From: JACQHM01 sp964535215
Lineage (GTDB): Bacteria; Methylomirabilota; Methylomirabilia; Methylomirabilales; JACQHM01
Assembly: GCA_964535215.1 (NCBI GenBank)
Contig: CAZHST010000025.1
Span: 1 to 51,072, forward strand
Length of the DNA stretch: 51,072 nucleotides
Reading direction: 5' to 3'
Under the pieces are notes generated by a model. The model did not search any database. It was given only the letters and a program-made list of their open reading frames with translations, and was not told where the DNA came from. Positions 24,652-35,111 of the stretch are shown here, one piece after another (position 1 is the first letter of the stretch; the number at the start of each line of letters is the position of its first letter). A program made the position numbers and the translations under genes.

Positions 24652-25784
24652 CAGCGGGACCTCCGGAGGACGGCGAGGATCTCCTCAGGATGGATCGGCT
24701 CCCCGCTCACCTTCTGACAGGCGAGCACCCTGGTCTTCCCGTGGACCGCCCGCTCCACCTCAAAGATCAGTTGACCGAGGTTCATCTCGGCCACGATGAT
24801 GGCCTCCACCTCTCGGGCCAGCTTCTCGATCTCCAGGTCCGGGAAAGGCCAGAGGGTCAGGGGCCTGAAGAGGCCGGCCCGCACCCCTTCTCCCCTGGCC
24901 ATCCTGACGGCGGCCCTGGCCGAGCGGGCGGTGACGCCGTAGGCAAGGATGATGACCCTCGCATCTTCTAAAAGGAACCCCTCGAAGGCCAGGATCTCCT
25001 CCCTCCCCCGCTCCAGCTTCCGGTGGATCCTCCGCTGGACGGCCTCGACAACTTCAGGGTCCGACGTGGGGAACCCCCGCTCGTCATGGGCCAGTCCGGT
25101 CACGTGGTAGCGGTACCCCTCCCCGAAGGTGGCAAGAGGTGGCACGTCGTCTTCGGTCTCGCCGTAAGGGAGGTACGCCTCGGGTGGGCAGGTCGGCTTT
25201 TTCCGCTCGACGATCTCGACGTGGGAAGGATCGGGGAGCACCACCTTCTCCCGCATGTGCCCGATGACCTCGTCGTAGAGGAGGATGACGGGGGTCCGGT
25301 AGCGCTCCGAGAGGTTGAAGGCCCGGATCGTAAGATCGTAGACCTCCCGGACGGAGGCGGGGGCCAGGACGATGATGGGGTGATCGCCGTGGGTCCCCCA
25401 CCGGGCCTGCATCACATCCCCCTGGGAGGGGGAGGTGGGGAGGCCGGTGCTCGGCCCCCCGCGCATGACGTTCACGATCACGCAGGGGATCTCCGTGTAG
25501 GCGGCGAAGCCCAGGTTCTCCTGCTTCAAGGAAAAGCCGGGGCCGCTGGTCGCCGTCATGGCCTTCACACCTCCGAGAGCAGCCCCGATGCAGGCCGCCA
25601 TGGCGCTGATCTCATCCTCCATCTGGATGAACTTCCCCCCCACCTTTGGGAGGAGCCGGGCGAGCTCCTCAGCGATCTCGGAGGAGGGGGTGATGGGGTA
25701 GCCGGCGAAGAAGCGGCACCCCGCAAGGATGGCTGCATGCGCGCACGCCTCATTGCCCTGCATCAATCGAACGGTCGCTGACAC
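24651..25784 (-). CDS. korA: 2-oxoacid:ferredoxin oxidoreductase alpha subunit
   Basis: A 377-residue alpha subunit with the GNEACAHAAILAGCRFFAGYPITPSSE-type opening shared by KorA proteins and the TSGPGFSLKQENLG motif. It starts at GTG 25784, preceded by GGGAGGGAGC, and overlaps korD by 35 bp. It carries the oxoacid-binding part of the active site together with beta. Alpha lacks the N-terminal gamma fusion seen in some KorA proteins, which agrees with a separate korC. Confidence 0.93.
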   Translation of the reverse strand: MSATVRLMQGNEACAHAAILAGCRFFAGYPITPSSEIAEELARLLPKVGGKFIQMEDEISAMAACIGAALGGVKAMTATSGPGFSLKQENLGFAAYTEIPCVIVNVMRGGPSTGLPTSPSQGDVMQARWGTHGDHPIIVLAPASVREVYDLTIRAFNLSERYRTPVILLYDEVIGHMREKVVLPDPSHVEIVERKKPTCPPEAYLPYGETEDDVPPLATFGEGYRYHVTGLAHDERGFPTSDPEVVEAVQRRIHRKLERGREEILAFEGFLLEDARVIILAYGVTARSARAAVRMARGEGVRAGLFRPLTLWPFPDLEIEKLAREVEAIIVAEMNLGQLIFEVERAVHGKTRVLACQKVSGEPIHPEEILAVLRRSR

Positions 25785-26028
25785 GCTCCCTCCCTTCAGG
25801 CTCTTCGACGATGATGGCGAAATCAGGGCAGAGGAGGTCGCACAGGAGGCACCTGTTACAGGCCTCCAGGTTGACCACCTCCACCTTCCCCAGATGGTTC
25901 ATGGCCAGGCACTTCTTCCTGCAGACCTCGACGCAGATCTCGCAGCCCTTGCACCACTCCTCATGGACCCGGATGACCACCTTTTCGCCGGCGTAGACCT
26001 TGAAGGGCTGAACGGTTGTCCTGTTCAT
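25750..26028 (-). CDS. korD: 2-oxoacid:ferredoxin oxidoreductase delta subunit, 2[4Fe-4S]
   Basis: A 92-residue ferredoxin-like subunit with CKGCEICVEVC and CNRCLLCDLLCP cluster motifs, giving two [4Fe-4S] clusters that carry electrons from the TPP site to free ferredoxin. It begins the Kor gene set, 90 bp after citrate synthase, and overlaps korA. In that 90-bp gap I see no convincing promoter, so it may be transcribed with the genes upstream. Confidence 0.93.
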   Translation of the reverse strand: MNRTTVQPFKVYAGEKVVIRVHEEWCKGCEICVEVCRKKCLAMNHLGKVEVVNLEACNRCLLCDLLCPDFAIIVEEPEGRERVSDRSIDAGQ

Positions 26029-26118
26029 GTCATCGGCCTCAAGCGAAACTTAACCGTGAGGTTTGGGGTCTGAATAAGGTGAGGCGGGGACAGGTCCTCA
26101 AACCGGGACGGGGAACGG

Positions 26119-27432
<1,314 letters not shown>

Positions 27433-27451
27433 AACCCCTCTCCTCATGAGG

Positions 27452-27500
27452 AATCAGCCCTGAGCTGAAAGCCGATGGCTGATCGCTGACTGCTGCTGTT
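27452..27500. repeat. 7-bp-periodic intergenic repeat, copy 1
   Basis: Degenerate heptamers in tandem (such as GATGGCT, GATCGCT, GACTGCT) run through the 69-bp gap between the malic enzyme and citrate synthase genes. The same unit, on either strand, recurs at 36361 and 44379. It looks like a dispersed repeat family rather than a gene part. Confidence 0.6.
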
Positions 27501-27501
27501 T

Positions 27502-30015
27502 TTAGCAGGGGAGACCCTCATAGATGATCCGCCTCGCCCGCGCCTCCACCTGCTCGGAGGTCAAGGGGCGACGGGCCACCCCCGTTTCCACCGCGGCCTT
27601 CGCCACGGCCACCGCTACGGCCACAGGAACCCGGAAATCCATCATCTCCGGGATGATGTAGTTGGGGGAAAGCTCCCGGTCCGAGACCAGCGAGGCGATG
27701 GCCAGGCCAGCCGCCACCTTCATCGGCTGGTTGATCTCCCTCGCCCGGACATCCAACGCCCCCCGGAAGATCCCCGGAAAACCCAACGAGTTGTTGATCT
27801 GGTTCGGGAAGTCGGAGCGACCCGTGGCAACAATGGCGGCTCCGGCGGCCCTGGCCTCGTCAGGGTAGATCTCCGGGATCGGGTTGGCCATGGCGAAGAT
27901 GATAGGGTCCTTCGCCATGGAGCGGACCATCTCCTGGGTCACCGCCCCTGCGACCGAGAGGCCGATGAAGACGTTGGCCCCCTTCAAGGCGTCCGACAGG
28001 CTTCCTTTCACCATCCGGGGATTCGTGATCTTGGCCATCTCCTCCTTGGCCGGGTTCATCCCCTCCATCCTCCCCCGATAGATCACCCCTTTGGTATCAC
28101 AGAGGATCAGGTCCTGAACCCCCATGCTGAGGAGGATCTTCGCCACAGCAACCCCGCTGGCCCCGGCCCCGTTGATGACCACCCTTACGTCCTCGAACCG
28201 CCGGCCGGTCAGCTTCAAGGCGTTGACCAGACCGGCCAAGGTCACCACGGCGGTCCCATGCTGATCGTCGTGGAAGATGGGGATGTCCAGCTCCCGTTTC
28301 AGCCGCTCCTCGATACGGAAGCAGCGGGGGGCGGAGATGTCCTCCAGGTTGATCCCGCCAAAGACGGGGGAGATGGCCTTCACCACCTCGACAATCTCAT
28401 CCGGGTCTTTGGTCCCGACACAGATCGGGAAGGCCTCCACCCCCCCGAAGGTCTTGAAGAGGACCGCCTTCCCCTCCATGACCGGCATGGCGCCCAACGG
28501 CCCGATGTCCCCCAGGCCCAGGACGGCGGTCCCGTCCGAGACAACGGCTACGAGATTCCCCTTCACCGTCAGGTCAAAGACCTTCTCGGGATCGGCCATG
28601 ATTTCCTGAACCGGCCTCGCGATCCCGGGAGGGAGGTAGAGGAGACCGAGGATCTTCTGGTCCCGGATCGGGAGCTTCGGCTTCACCTCCAGCTTCCCCC
28701 GATAGCGCCGGTGGAGATCAACGGCCTCCTCCTCCATCGAGGCCGGCTTCCTCGGGCAAGGAGGGACCAAACCCGAAGGCCCCTGGTAGAGGTAACGGAG
28801 GAGCCGCTCGGCCACCTCTTCAGGATCCGCCTTCCGCCCGGCCACCCCTTCTTCCGCGGCAGCCCTGGCCACAGCGGCCGCCAGGGTCGGGGCAACCTGG
28901 AGATCCAGAACCGATGGGATGATCATGTCAGGCCGAAGCCGCTCGTCGGGGACGAGGTCGGCCAGGGCCGACGCGGCGGCGAGGAGGATCCCTTCGGTCA
29001 CCATCGTCGCCTGGACGTCCAGGAGGCCCCGGAGGATGCCGGGGAAGGCCAGGGCGATATCGAGCTGGTTCGGGCCGTCGGTCAAGGAGGTGGCGATCAC
29101 CTTGGCCCCGGCCGCCTCGAGCTCCTCGGGGCGGATCTCCGGCTCCGGCACGGCCAGGGCAAAGACGATGGGGTCCTTTGCCATGGTCCGGATCATGCCG
29201 GGGGTCACCAGCTTCCCGGCCGAGAGGCCGATGAAGACGTCGGCCCCCTGGAGGAGGTCGGCCAAGGTCCCCCGCCTTCCCTCGACATTCGTCGCCTTGG
29301 CGATCTCGGCCTTGACCTCGTTCATCCGCTGGAGCCGTCCTTGATAGAGGGCCCCGGCCCGATCACAGAGGACGAGTCGCCTCGCCCCCGCTTTCAGGAG
29401 GAGGCGGGCCACCCCGATCCCGGCCGCCCCCGCCCCGGCCAGGACGATGGAGGCCTCTGGCAGCGATTTCCCGACAAGCTTCAGGGCGTTTCGAAGGGCG
29501 GCCAGGACCACGACCCCGGCCCCGTGGGCGTGGTTCAAAAACACGGGGAGGCCCAGGGTGGCCTTGAGGCGACCCTCCAGGGTGAAGCAGAGGGGGGAGG
29601 CCATGTCCTCCACACAGAAGGCCCCGAAGGTTGGGGCGAGGAGGGAGATGGCCTTGACCATCCCTTCCAGATCCTGGTCCTTTATGCAGACCGGGACCCC
29701 ATCCACCCCGGCAAAGGTCTTGAAGAGGATGGCCTTCCCCTCCATCACCGGGAGGGCCGCCTCAGGACCAACGGTCCCCTGCTGGTAGACGGCAGAGCCG
29801 TCGGTGAGGATCCCAACGGTATTCCCCCGGCAGGTGTAGACGTAGGAGAGCGCAGGATCCTTGGCGATCTCCAGGCAGGGGACCGCCACCCCCGGGGTGT
29901 ACACCAGGCTTAAGACCGCCCGGTCCCTGACCAGGATCTTGCTCTCGACCCCGATGACCCCCTGGTGGCGCTTCCTTAACTCAAGCGCCTCTTCCAGCAG
30001 CCAACCTTTCCTCAT
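27502..30015 (-). CDS. Tandem double malic enzyme with a degenerate N-terminal half
   Basis: One 837-residue chain holding two complete malic enzyme units (about 1-415 and 425-837), each with a malic N and an NAD-binding domain. In the C-terminal half the substrate and metal residues are standard: K515, NLEDI, FHDDQHGTA (581-589), ANPIPEI, and NQINNSLGFPG. In the N-terminal half FHDDQHGTA has become FLNHAHGAG (159-167), losing the Asp metal ligands; ANPxPEI is VPEPEI and NQxNN is NQLDI, while Y39 and K94 remain. I infer an active C-half and a structural or ligand-sensing N-half. It decarboxylates malate to pyruvate with NAD(P). ATG 30015 follows GGGAGGGTTTC. The coupling to citrate synthase and gltD fits anaplerosis. 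Confidence 0.9.
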   Translation of the reverse strand: MRKGWLLEEALELRKRHQGVIGVESKILVRDRAVLSLVYTPGVAVPCLEIAKDPALSYVYTCRGNTVGILTDGSAVYQQGTVGPEAALPVMEGKAILFKTFAGVDGVPVCIKDQDLEGMVKAISLLAPTFGAFCVEDMASPLCFTLEGRLKATLGLPVFLNHAHGAGVVVLAALRNALKLVGKSLPEASIVLAGAGAAGIGVARLLLKAGARRLVLCDRAGALYQGRLQRMNEVKAEIAKATNVEGRRGTLADLLQGADVFIGLSAGKLVTPGMIRTMAKDPIVFALAVPEPEIRPEELEAAGAKVIATSLTDGPNQLDIALAFPGILRGLLDVQATMVTEGILLAAASALADLVPDERLRPDMIIPSVLDLQVAPTLAAAVARAAAEEGVAGRKADPEEVAERLLRYLYQGPSGLVPPCPRKPASMEEEAVDLHRRYRGKLEVKPKLPIRDQKILGLLYLPPGIARPVQEIMADPEKVFDLTVKGNLVAVVSDGTAVLGLGDIGPLGAMPVMEGKAVLFKTFGGVEAFPICVGTKDPDEIVEVVKAISPVFGGINLEDISAPRCFRIEERLKRELDIPIFHDDQHGTAVVTLAGLVNALKLTGRRFEDVRVVINGAGASGVAVAKILLSMGVQDLILCDTKGVIYRGRMEGMNPAKEEMAKITNPRMVKGSLSDALKGANVFIGLSVAGAVTQEMVRSMAKDPIIFAMANPIPEIYPDEARAAGAAIVATGRSDFPNQINNSLGFPGIFRGALDVRAREINQPMKVAAGLAIASLVSDRELSPNYIIPEMMDFRVPVAVAVAVAKAAVETGVARRPLTSEQVEARARRIIYEGLPC

Positions 30016-30048
30016 GATGAAACCCTCCCTCACCTGACCCATAACGAC

Positions 30049-31461
30049 TTAGAGGGATCGAAGATAACGATCAATCCCGATGGCGGCATCCCGGCCGTCC
30101 CTCAAGGCCGTGACCAGCAGGTCCGCCCCCCGGACGCCGTCCCCCCCGGCAAAGACACCCCTCCAGGAGGTCATCTTGTGTTCGTCCACCTCGTAAGTCC
30201 CCCCCTTCGTGAGCTTGAGCCTCCCCCCCTCGTCGGGAACGGGGTCCCCTTCGAAGCCGAAGGCAAGGATGATGAAGTCGGCCTCGAACTCGAACTCGCT
30301 TCCCTCGATGGGGATAGGGCTCCGCCTCCCGCTTTGATCGGGCTCACCAAGCCTCATCCGGAGGCATTCCACCTTGCGGACATACCCCGCTTCGTCCCCG
30401 ATGAACCGGACGGGGGTGGTGAGGAAGTGGAACTCCACCCCTTCTTCCTTGGCCCGTTTCACCTCCTGGCGGCTTCCCGGCATGTTCGCCTCGTCCCGCC
30501 GGTAGACGCAGACGACCCTTGAGGCCTGGAGACGGACCGAGGTCCGAAGGCAGTCCATGGCCGTATCCCCACCGCCAAAGACGGCCACCTTCCTCCCCCG
30601 GAGATCGTCCCTTTTCATCCCTGGAGGAAGCTCCCGCTCGTCCAGGTTGTTCCTGATCAGGAACGGGAGGGCCTCATGGATCCCGGCGAGCTCCATCCCG
30701 GGGAGCCTGGGGTTCTTCGGCCGCTGGGCCCCTGTCCCCAGGAAGATGGCGTGAAATCCCCGGTCAAAGAGGTCCTGGAGGGAGAGGTCCCGACCAACCT
30801 TCACGTTGCAGCGAAACTCGATCCCGAGCTTTTTAAGGTACTCGATCCGCCGCTCCACCACCCACTTCTCCAGTTTAAACCCAGGGATGCCATAGATCAA
30901 GAGCCCTCCCGGTTTGGGGAGGGCCTCGAAGATGGTCACGTCATGGCCCATCTTCCGAAGCTCCTCGGCGCAGGCCAATCCCGCCGGTCCAGCCCCGACG
31001 ACGGCCACCCGCTTCCCCGTCCTGGGGGCCACGGAAGGCACCGGGATCCCTCCATGCACCCGGAAGGCGTACTCGTTGATGAAGCGCTCGATGGCCCCGA
31101 TGGCGACCGGCTGGTTCTTCGCCCCGACGATGCAGGCCTCCTCACAGAGCCGATCCTGGGGGCAGATCCTGCCACAGATCTCCGGCATGTTGCTCGTGGA
31201 TTGAGAAAGATGGGCCGCCTCCAGGAACCTCCCTTCGGCGGTCAGGATCAGCCAATCTCTGATCCGATTGTGGAGGGGGCAGGCCCTCTCACAGGGGGGG
31301 TTTTTGCACTCGACACAGCGGGAGGCCTCTTGGACGGCGGCCTTTTCATCGTACTCCAGGTAGACTTCCCGAAAATCGGTGATCCGTTCCTTGGGGTCCC
31401 GGATCGGCGGATCAACCCGGGGGAGCTTCAACCGCTCCCGTTTGTCCAGCTTCTCCAACAT
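30049..31461 (-). CDS. gltD: GltD-like NAD(P)H:acceptor FAD/FeS oxidoreductase
   Basis: A 470-residue flavoprotein of the glutamate synthase small-subunit family. The N-terminal Cys-rich domain (CVECKNPPCERACP, CGRICPQDRLCEEAC) binds [4Fe-4S] clusters; the rest has FAD (VVGAGPAGLACAEEL) and NAD(P) (VAVFGGGDTAMDC) Rossmann motifs. No gltB is nearby, so it may serve as a ferredoxin/NADP electron module (NfnB-like) for the surrounding Por/Kor genes rather than glutamate synthesis. The symbol denotes the family only. Confidence 0.85.
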   Translation of the reverse strand: MLEKLDKRERLKLPRVDPPIRDPKERITDFREVYLEYDEKAAVQEASRCVECKNPPCERACPLHNRIRDWLILTAEGRFLEAAHLSQSTSNMPEICGRICPQDRLCEEACIVGAKNQPVAIGAIERFINEYAFRVHGGIPVPSVAPRTGKRVAVVGAGPAGLACAEELRKMGHDVTIFEALPKPGGLLIYGIPGFKLEKWVVERRIEYLKKLGIEFRCNVKVGRDLSLQDLFDRGFHAIFLGTGAQRPKNPRLPGMELAGIHEALPFLIRNNLDERELPPGMKRDDLRGRKVAVFGGGDTAMDCLRTSVRLQASRVVCVYRRDEANMPGSRQEVKRAKEEGVEFHFLTTPVRFIGDEAGYVRKVECLRMRLGEPDQSGRRSPIPIEGSEFEFEADFIILAFGFEGDPVPDEGGRLKLTKGGTYEVDEHKMTSWRGVFAGGDGVRGADLLVTALRDGRDAAIGIDRYLRSL

Positions 31462-31480
31462 CTCCCCCCTTTCTCACAAA

Positions 31481-32125
31481 TCAAAGGGTTGGCGGCAGGA
31501 CGCGGCATCCGGCCTCTTCCAAAGCCTGGATCAGTTCCTCCAGCTCCGGTGTCTTCACCCGGACGATCAGGACAGGCTGCTCCCTCCCCTGCTCCACCAC
31601 CCGGGCGGCCACGGCCTCCAGGACCTTTCCCCCCCTCTCCTGGACGACCCGGGAGACCTGGTGATAGGCCTCCGGCCCCTCTTCCACGACCAGCTCGACC
31701 CGAGAGCCGGTCGCCCAGACCCCGAGGACCTCCACCAGGGCTTCCAGGAGATCCGTCTCGGTGATGATCCCGACCAGCTCCTCCCCATCAACAACAGGGA
31801 GGCCGCCAATCTTCCGGGAGATGAGGATCCAGGCGGCATCCACGACGGGGGTGTCAGGGGAGACGACGATCACCTCCTTCCGCATGATGTCCTGGACCTT
31901 CAGACGCTCAAACCGTCGGAGGAGCTCCTCGATGGCCTCCACCTGGAGGGGCGACGGGAGGGCGAGCCTTAAGTCCCGGTCCGTGATGATGCCGACGAGC
32001 TTCTTCCCCTCGACCACCGGGAGACGGCGGATCCCCTTCCCCCGGATGAGCTCCCAGGCGTGGCGGACACTCTCCTCCCGGGTCACGGTGATGGGGTGAG
32101 GCGTCATCTTGTCCCTGACCCGCAT
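31481..32125 (-). CDS. CBS-pair and ACT-domain protein
   Basis: A 214-residue cytoplasmic protein with two CBS motifs (MTPHPITVTREESVRHAWELI region and DIMRKEVIVVSPDTPVVDAA region, each followed by a VGIIT strand), then an ACT-like C-terminal domain (about 145-210). CBS pairs bind adenine nucleotides, and ACT domains bind amino acids. It sits between porB and gltD with 13 and 19 bp gaps. A sensor of energy or amino-acid state tied to the pathway is likely but unproven. Confidence 0.85.
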   Translation of the reverse strand: MRVRDKMTPHPITVTREESVRHAWELIRGKGIRRLPVVEGKKLVGIITDRDLRLALPSPLQVEAIEELLRRFERLKVQDIMRKEVIVVSPDTPVVDAAWILISRKIGGLPVVDGEELVGIITETDLLEALVEVLGVWATGSRVELVVEEGPEAYHQVSRVVQERGGKVLEAVAARVVEQGREQPVLIVRVKTPELEELIQALEEAGCRVLPPTL

Positions 32126-32138
32126 CGCCCCCTCCCCG

Positions 32139-33098
32139 TTACACCCCGCATCGCTTCAAGAGGGCCTCCCACTCCCGATCAATCCGCTCCTGAAGCTCCT
32201 GAACCAGCTTCTCATTCCCCGGCTGCAAGAGATGCTTGAACCGCCCCTGGGTCTTCAGCCACTCGGTGATCGGCTTTTTCTCCCTGGGCCTGTAGGTGAG
32301 CCTCCACCTCCCTTCCTCGATCTCAAAAAGGGGCCAGTAGCAGGTCTCCACCGCCAGCTGCATGACCTCCACGGTCAGGGCGGGATCATGGCGCCATCCC
32401 CGGTTACAGTCGGAGAGGATGTTCAGGAAGGAAGGGCCTTCGGCATCCAGGGCCTTCCGGACCTTCAGGGGAAGGTCGTTCCACCGATGGGGGATGGCAG
32501 CGGTCTGGGCCACGTAGGGGATGCCGTGGGCGGCCACGATCCCCGTCAGATCCTTCCGCCACTGGATCTTCCCGGGAATCGCCTCCCCCACGGGGCTGGT
32601 CGTTGTCTCAGCCCAGGAAGGGGTGGCGCTGGAGCGCTGGATCCCCGTGTTCATGTACCCTTCATTGTTCAGGCAGATGTAGAGGAGGCGATGACCGCGC
32701 TCCAAAGCACCGGAGAGGGACTGGAGGCCGATGTCGTAGGTCCCCCCATCCCCGCCGAAGACGATGATCCGGATCTCCCGGTCGGGGATCCTCCCCTTCC
32801 TCCTCAAGGCCCGGTAGGCTGCCTCGATCCCGCTCGCCGTCGCCGCCGCGTTCTCGAAGGCGCTGTGCACCCAGGGGATCTCCCAGGCCGTGTAAGGGTA
32901 GATGGTGGTCGCCACCTCCAGACAGCCGGTGGCGTTCACCACCACGGCGGGGTAGGGGCAGCTCAGGAGGACCTGGCGGACAATGATACTCTCGGCACAG
33001 CCGGCGCAGAGGCGATGCCCCCCCGCCAAAAGAGTCGGACGCTTCGACAGCTCCTTCAACGACGGGACCTTTCTCGTCTCGGCCTTGACGGCATCCAT
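32139..33098 (-). CDS. porB: Pyruvate:ferredoxin oxidoreductase beta subunit (TPP-binding)
   Basis: A 319-residue subunit with the cluster and TPP motifs of PorB: GGHRLCAGCAES, NATGCLEVATT, and GGDGGTYDIGLQ. NNEGYMNTGIQRSSATP is typical of pyruvate-specific beta subunits. It converts pyruvate and CoA to acetyl-CoA, CO2 and reduced ferredoxin, or the reverse. The gene is 12 bp downstream of porA. Confidence 0.94.
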   Translation of the reverse strand: MDAVKAETRKVPSLKELSKRPTLLAGGHRLCAGCAESIIVRQVLLSCPYPAVVVNATGCLEVATTIYPYTAWEIPWVHSAFENAAATASGIEAAYRALRRKGRIPDREIRIIVFGGDGGTYDIGLQSLSGALERGHRLLYICLNNEGYMNTGIQRSSATPSWAETTTSPVGEAIPGKIQWRKDLTGIVAAHGIPYVAQTAAIPHRWNDLPLKVRKALDAEGPSFLNILSDCNRGWRHDPALTVEVMQLAVETCYWPLFEIEEGRWRLTYRPREKKPITEWLKTQGRFKHLLQPGNEKLVQELQERIDREWEALLKRCGV

Positions 33099-33110
33099 CC
33101 TCCATCCTCC

Positions 33111-34304
33111 TTACACCCGCACCTGGAGATACGCGCAGCCCCGATCCACCCAACCGGCGCTGGTAACCTTCTGCAGCTCCTCATAGATGTTTAGGACCTC
33201 CTCCAGGAGGAGGTCACGACCCCCCAGGCCGTAGATCCGGTTGAGACAGGTGGGCCGCCGCTCCTCCTCGTAGAGGGCGGAGCGGACATCCAGAAAGAGA
33301 GGACCGCCCTGGGCCCCGGGGGCATCGGCCCGGTCCAGGACGGCAACGGCTTCGACCGAGCGGAGGGAGGCGCAAACCTCCCTGACCGGGAAGGGACGAA
33401 AGACCCGGACCCTCAAGAGCCCCGCCTTGACCCCGCGGGCCCGTAAGACATCCACCGCCTCCTTGGCGACACCGGCGGCGGAGCCCATGAGGACCACAGC
33501 CACGTCGGCATCCTCCAACCGGTAGGGCTCCAGGAGGCCGTAGGACCGTCCGAAGGAGCGTCCGAATTCTTCGGAAACTTCCCGGATCACCCCGGCGGCA
33601 GCCTCCATCGCCGCCCGCTGCTGGTATTTCAGCTCCGTGTAGTAGTCAGGGAGGACCAACGGCCCATACGTCACCGGATGCTCCAGATCGAGGACGGGGT
33701 GGAAGGGCTTGGGCTCCCCGATAAAACCCTGTACCGCATCATCCTCCAACAGCTCCAGACGCTCCAGGGTGTGGCTCAAGGTGAAGCCGTCCATGCAGAC
33801 CATGACCGGCAACCGGACCCTTGGGTCCTCGGCAATCCTTAGGGCCTGGATCATGCTGTCGTAGACCTCCTGGACGCTCTCAGCGTACAGCTGGATCCAG
33901 CCGGCGTCCCGGGAGCCCAACGCATCGCTGTGGTCGCCGTGGATGTTGATGGGGGCGGAGAGGGCCCGATTGGCCACTGCCATGACAATGGGGAGCCTCA
34001 TCCCCGAGGCGATGTAGAGAACCTCGTGCATCAGGGCGAGGCCCTGGGAAGAGGTGGCGGTCATGGCCCGGCCCCCGGCGGCGGCGGCCCCGATGCAGGC
34101 GCTCATGGCCGAGTGCTCACTCTCGACGGGGACGAGCTCCGTCCGGACCACCCCATCGGCCACAAACTGGGAGAAGGCCTCCATCACCTGGGTGGAAGGG
34201 GTGATCGGGTAGGCGGCAACCACATCCGGCTCAATCTGCCGCATGGCAAAAGCCACCGCCATGTTCCCGGTGGCAGCAATGACCTTGGACATCTCCTCCT
34301 CCAT
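33111..34304 (-). CDS. porA: Pyruvate:ferredoxin oxidoreductase alpha subunit
   Basis: A 397-residue subunit with GNMAVAFAMRQIEPDVVAAYPITPSTQ-like opening and TSSQGLALMHEVL, both PorA hallmarks. The ATG at 34304 has GAGAGGAG upstream; an ATG four codons later is a possible alternative. It lies 21 bp after the porD-hemerythrin gene. Catalytic pocket shared with PorB. Confidence 0.94.
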   Translation of the reverse strand: MEEEMSKVIAATGNMAVAFAMRQIEPDVVAAYPITPSTQVMEAFSQFVADGVVRTELVPVESEHSAMSACIGAAAAGGRAMTATSSQGLALMHEVLYIASGMRLPIVMAVANRALSAPINIHGDHSDALGSRDAGWIQLYAESVQEVYDSMIQALRIAEDPRVRLPVMVCMDGFTLSHTLERLELLEDDAVQGFIGEPKPFHPVLDLEHPVTYGPLVLPDYYTELKYQQRAAMEAAAGVIREVSEEFGRSFGRSYGLLEPYRLEDADVAVVLMGSAAGVAKEAVDVLRARGVKAGLLRVRVFRPFPVREVCASLRSVEAVAVLDRADAPGAQGGPLFLDVRSALYEEERRPTCLNRIYGLGGRDLLLEEVLNIYEELQKVTSAGWVDRGCAYLQVRV

Positions 34305-34325
34305 GAAAGACCGCTCCTCTCCCCG

Positions 34326-35111
34326 TCACGCTTCCAGCTCCGCAGCGATCTCCTCCAGCAAATCGGGGGAGATCAAGCGCTCGGCGATGGGGAAGAGGAC
34401 CTCCTCTTCCTTCTGGATGTGCTTCCGTAGACCCTGAATGAGGGTCTCCCCCCGGGCCCTCCACGCCTGCCGTTTTGTCTCCTCTGCCAACCCTCCCGGC
34501 CGGGCCAGCTCCCGGGCGAAGAAGAGAAAGTCCCGGTAAATCCCTTCATGCTCCCACCCGGCCCCGACGGGCCCTCCGACCCTCCCCAGAAACCCTTCCA
34601 GGTAAGGAAACAGAACCTCCTCCTCCCTCTTCATGTGCCCTTCCAGGAACTCCTCCAGGGCATCCACCAGGCCCTGCACCCCTTCGGGGGAGGCCTCCTC
34701 CGGGGCGTGGAGGATGGCCTGCTCCAGGGCCTCCAACTGCTCCAGGATCGTTCGGTGCTCCTGACGCAAGCGGTCGGTGACCTTCATGGCGCCCCCTCCC
34801 TCGACCGGGGGTGTCTGAACCCTGGCCTCCTCCACCATGGTGATGGCCTTGATCTTCGGCGGGCACACTTCCGCGCAGATCCCACACCCTTTGCAGTGAT
34901 CCAAGTCAAAACCCAGAACCTTTCCATCGGAGACCAGGACCGAGGAGTCGGGACAGTACCAGAAACAGAGGAGGCAGTCGTTACACTTGTCCCGGTCCAG
35001 GACCGGCCTGAAGGTCCGCCATCCTCCCGTCCGATAGTCCCGGGTGTTCCCCGCCTCGAGGATCAAGCCCCCAATGGGGAGCCTGGACGAACCCCGCCTC
35101 TCTTCAACCAT
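34326..35111 (-). CDS. porD: PorD ferredoxin subunit fused to a hemerythrin-like (HHE) domain
   Basis: A 261-residue protein. Residues 1-95 are a normal PorD with two [4Fe-4S] motifs (C43/46/49/53 and C73/76/79/83, ending KIKAITMVEE). A short Pro/Gly linker leads at M109 into a hemerythrin-like four-helix domain with RQEHR, HMKREEEVLF, WEHE and HIQKEEEVLF, giving the His and Glu set for a di-iron site. The frame is open throughout. The internal ATG (34787) has GAGGGAGGGGGCGCC before it, so a free hemerythrin domain may also be made. The di-iron domain may sense or remove O2 or NO, protecting an oxygen-sensitive enzyme. The ATG at 35111 follows GGGGAGGAAC. Confidence 0.88.
   Translation of the reverse strand: MVEERRGSSRLPIGGLILEAGNTRDYRTGGWRTFRPVLDRDKCNDCLLCFWYCPDSSVLVSDGKVLGFDLDHCKGCGICAEVCPPKIKAITMVEEARVQTPPVEGGGAMKVTDRLRQEHRTILEQLEALEQAILHAPEEASPEGVQGLVDALEEFLEGHMKREEEVLFPYLEGFLGRVGGPVGAGWEHEGIYRDFLFFARELARPGGLAEETKRQAWRARGETLIQGLRKHIQKEEEVLFPIAERLISPDLLEEIAAELEA

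Noticed and set aside
28258..29913. 551-codon open frame antisense to the double malic enzyme
   Set aside because: Low-complexity composition and no start context; the sense frame has two full sets of malic enzyme motifs.
34326..34787. Treating the hemerythrin domain as a fully separate gene
   Set aside because: No stop codon separates it from PorD; an internal start is possible, but the fusion is what the sequence shows.
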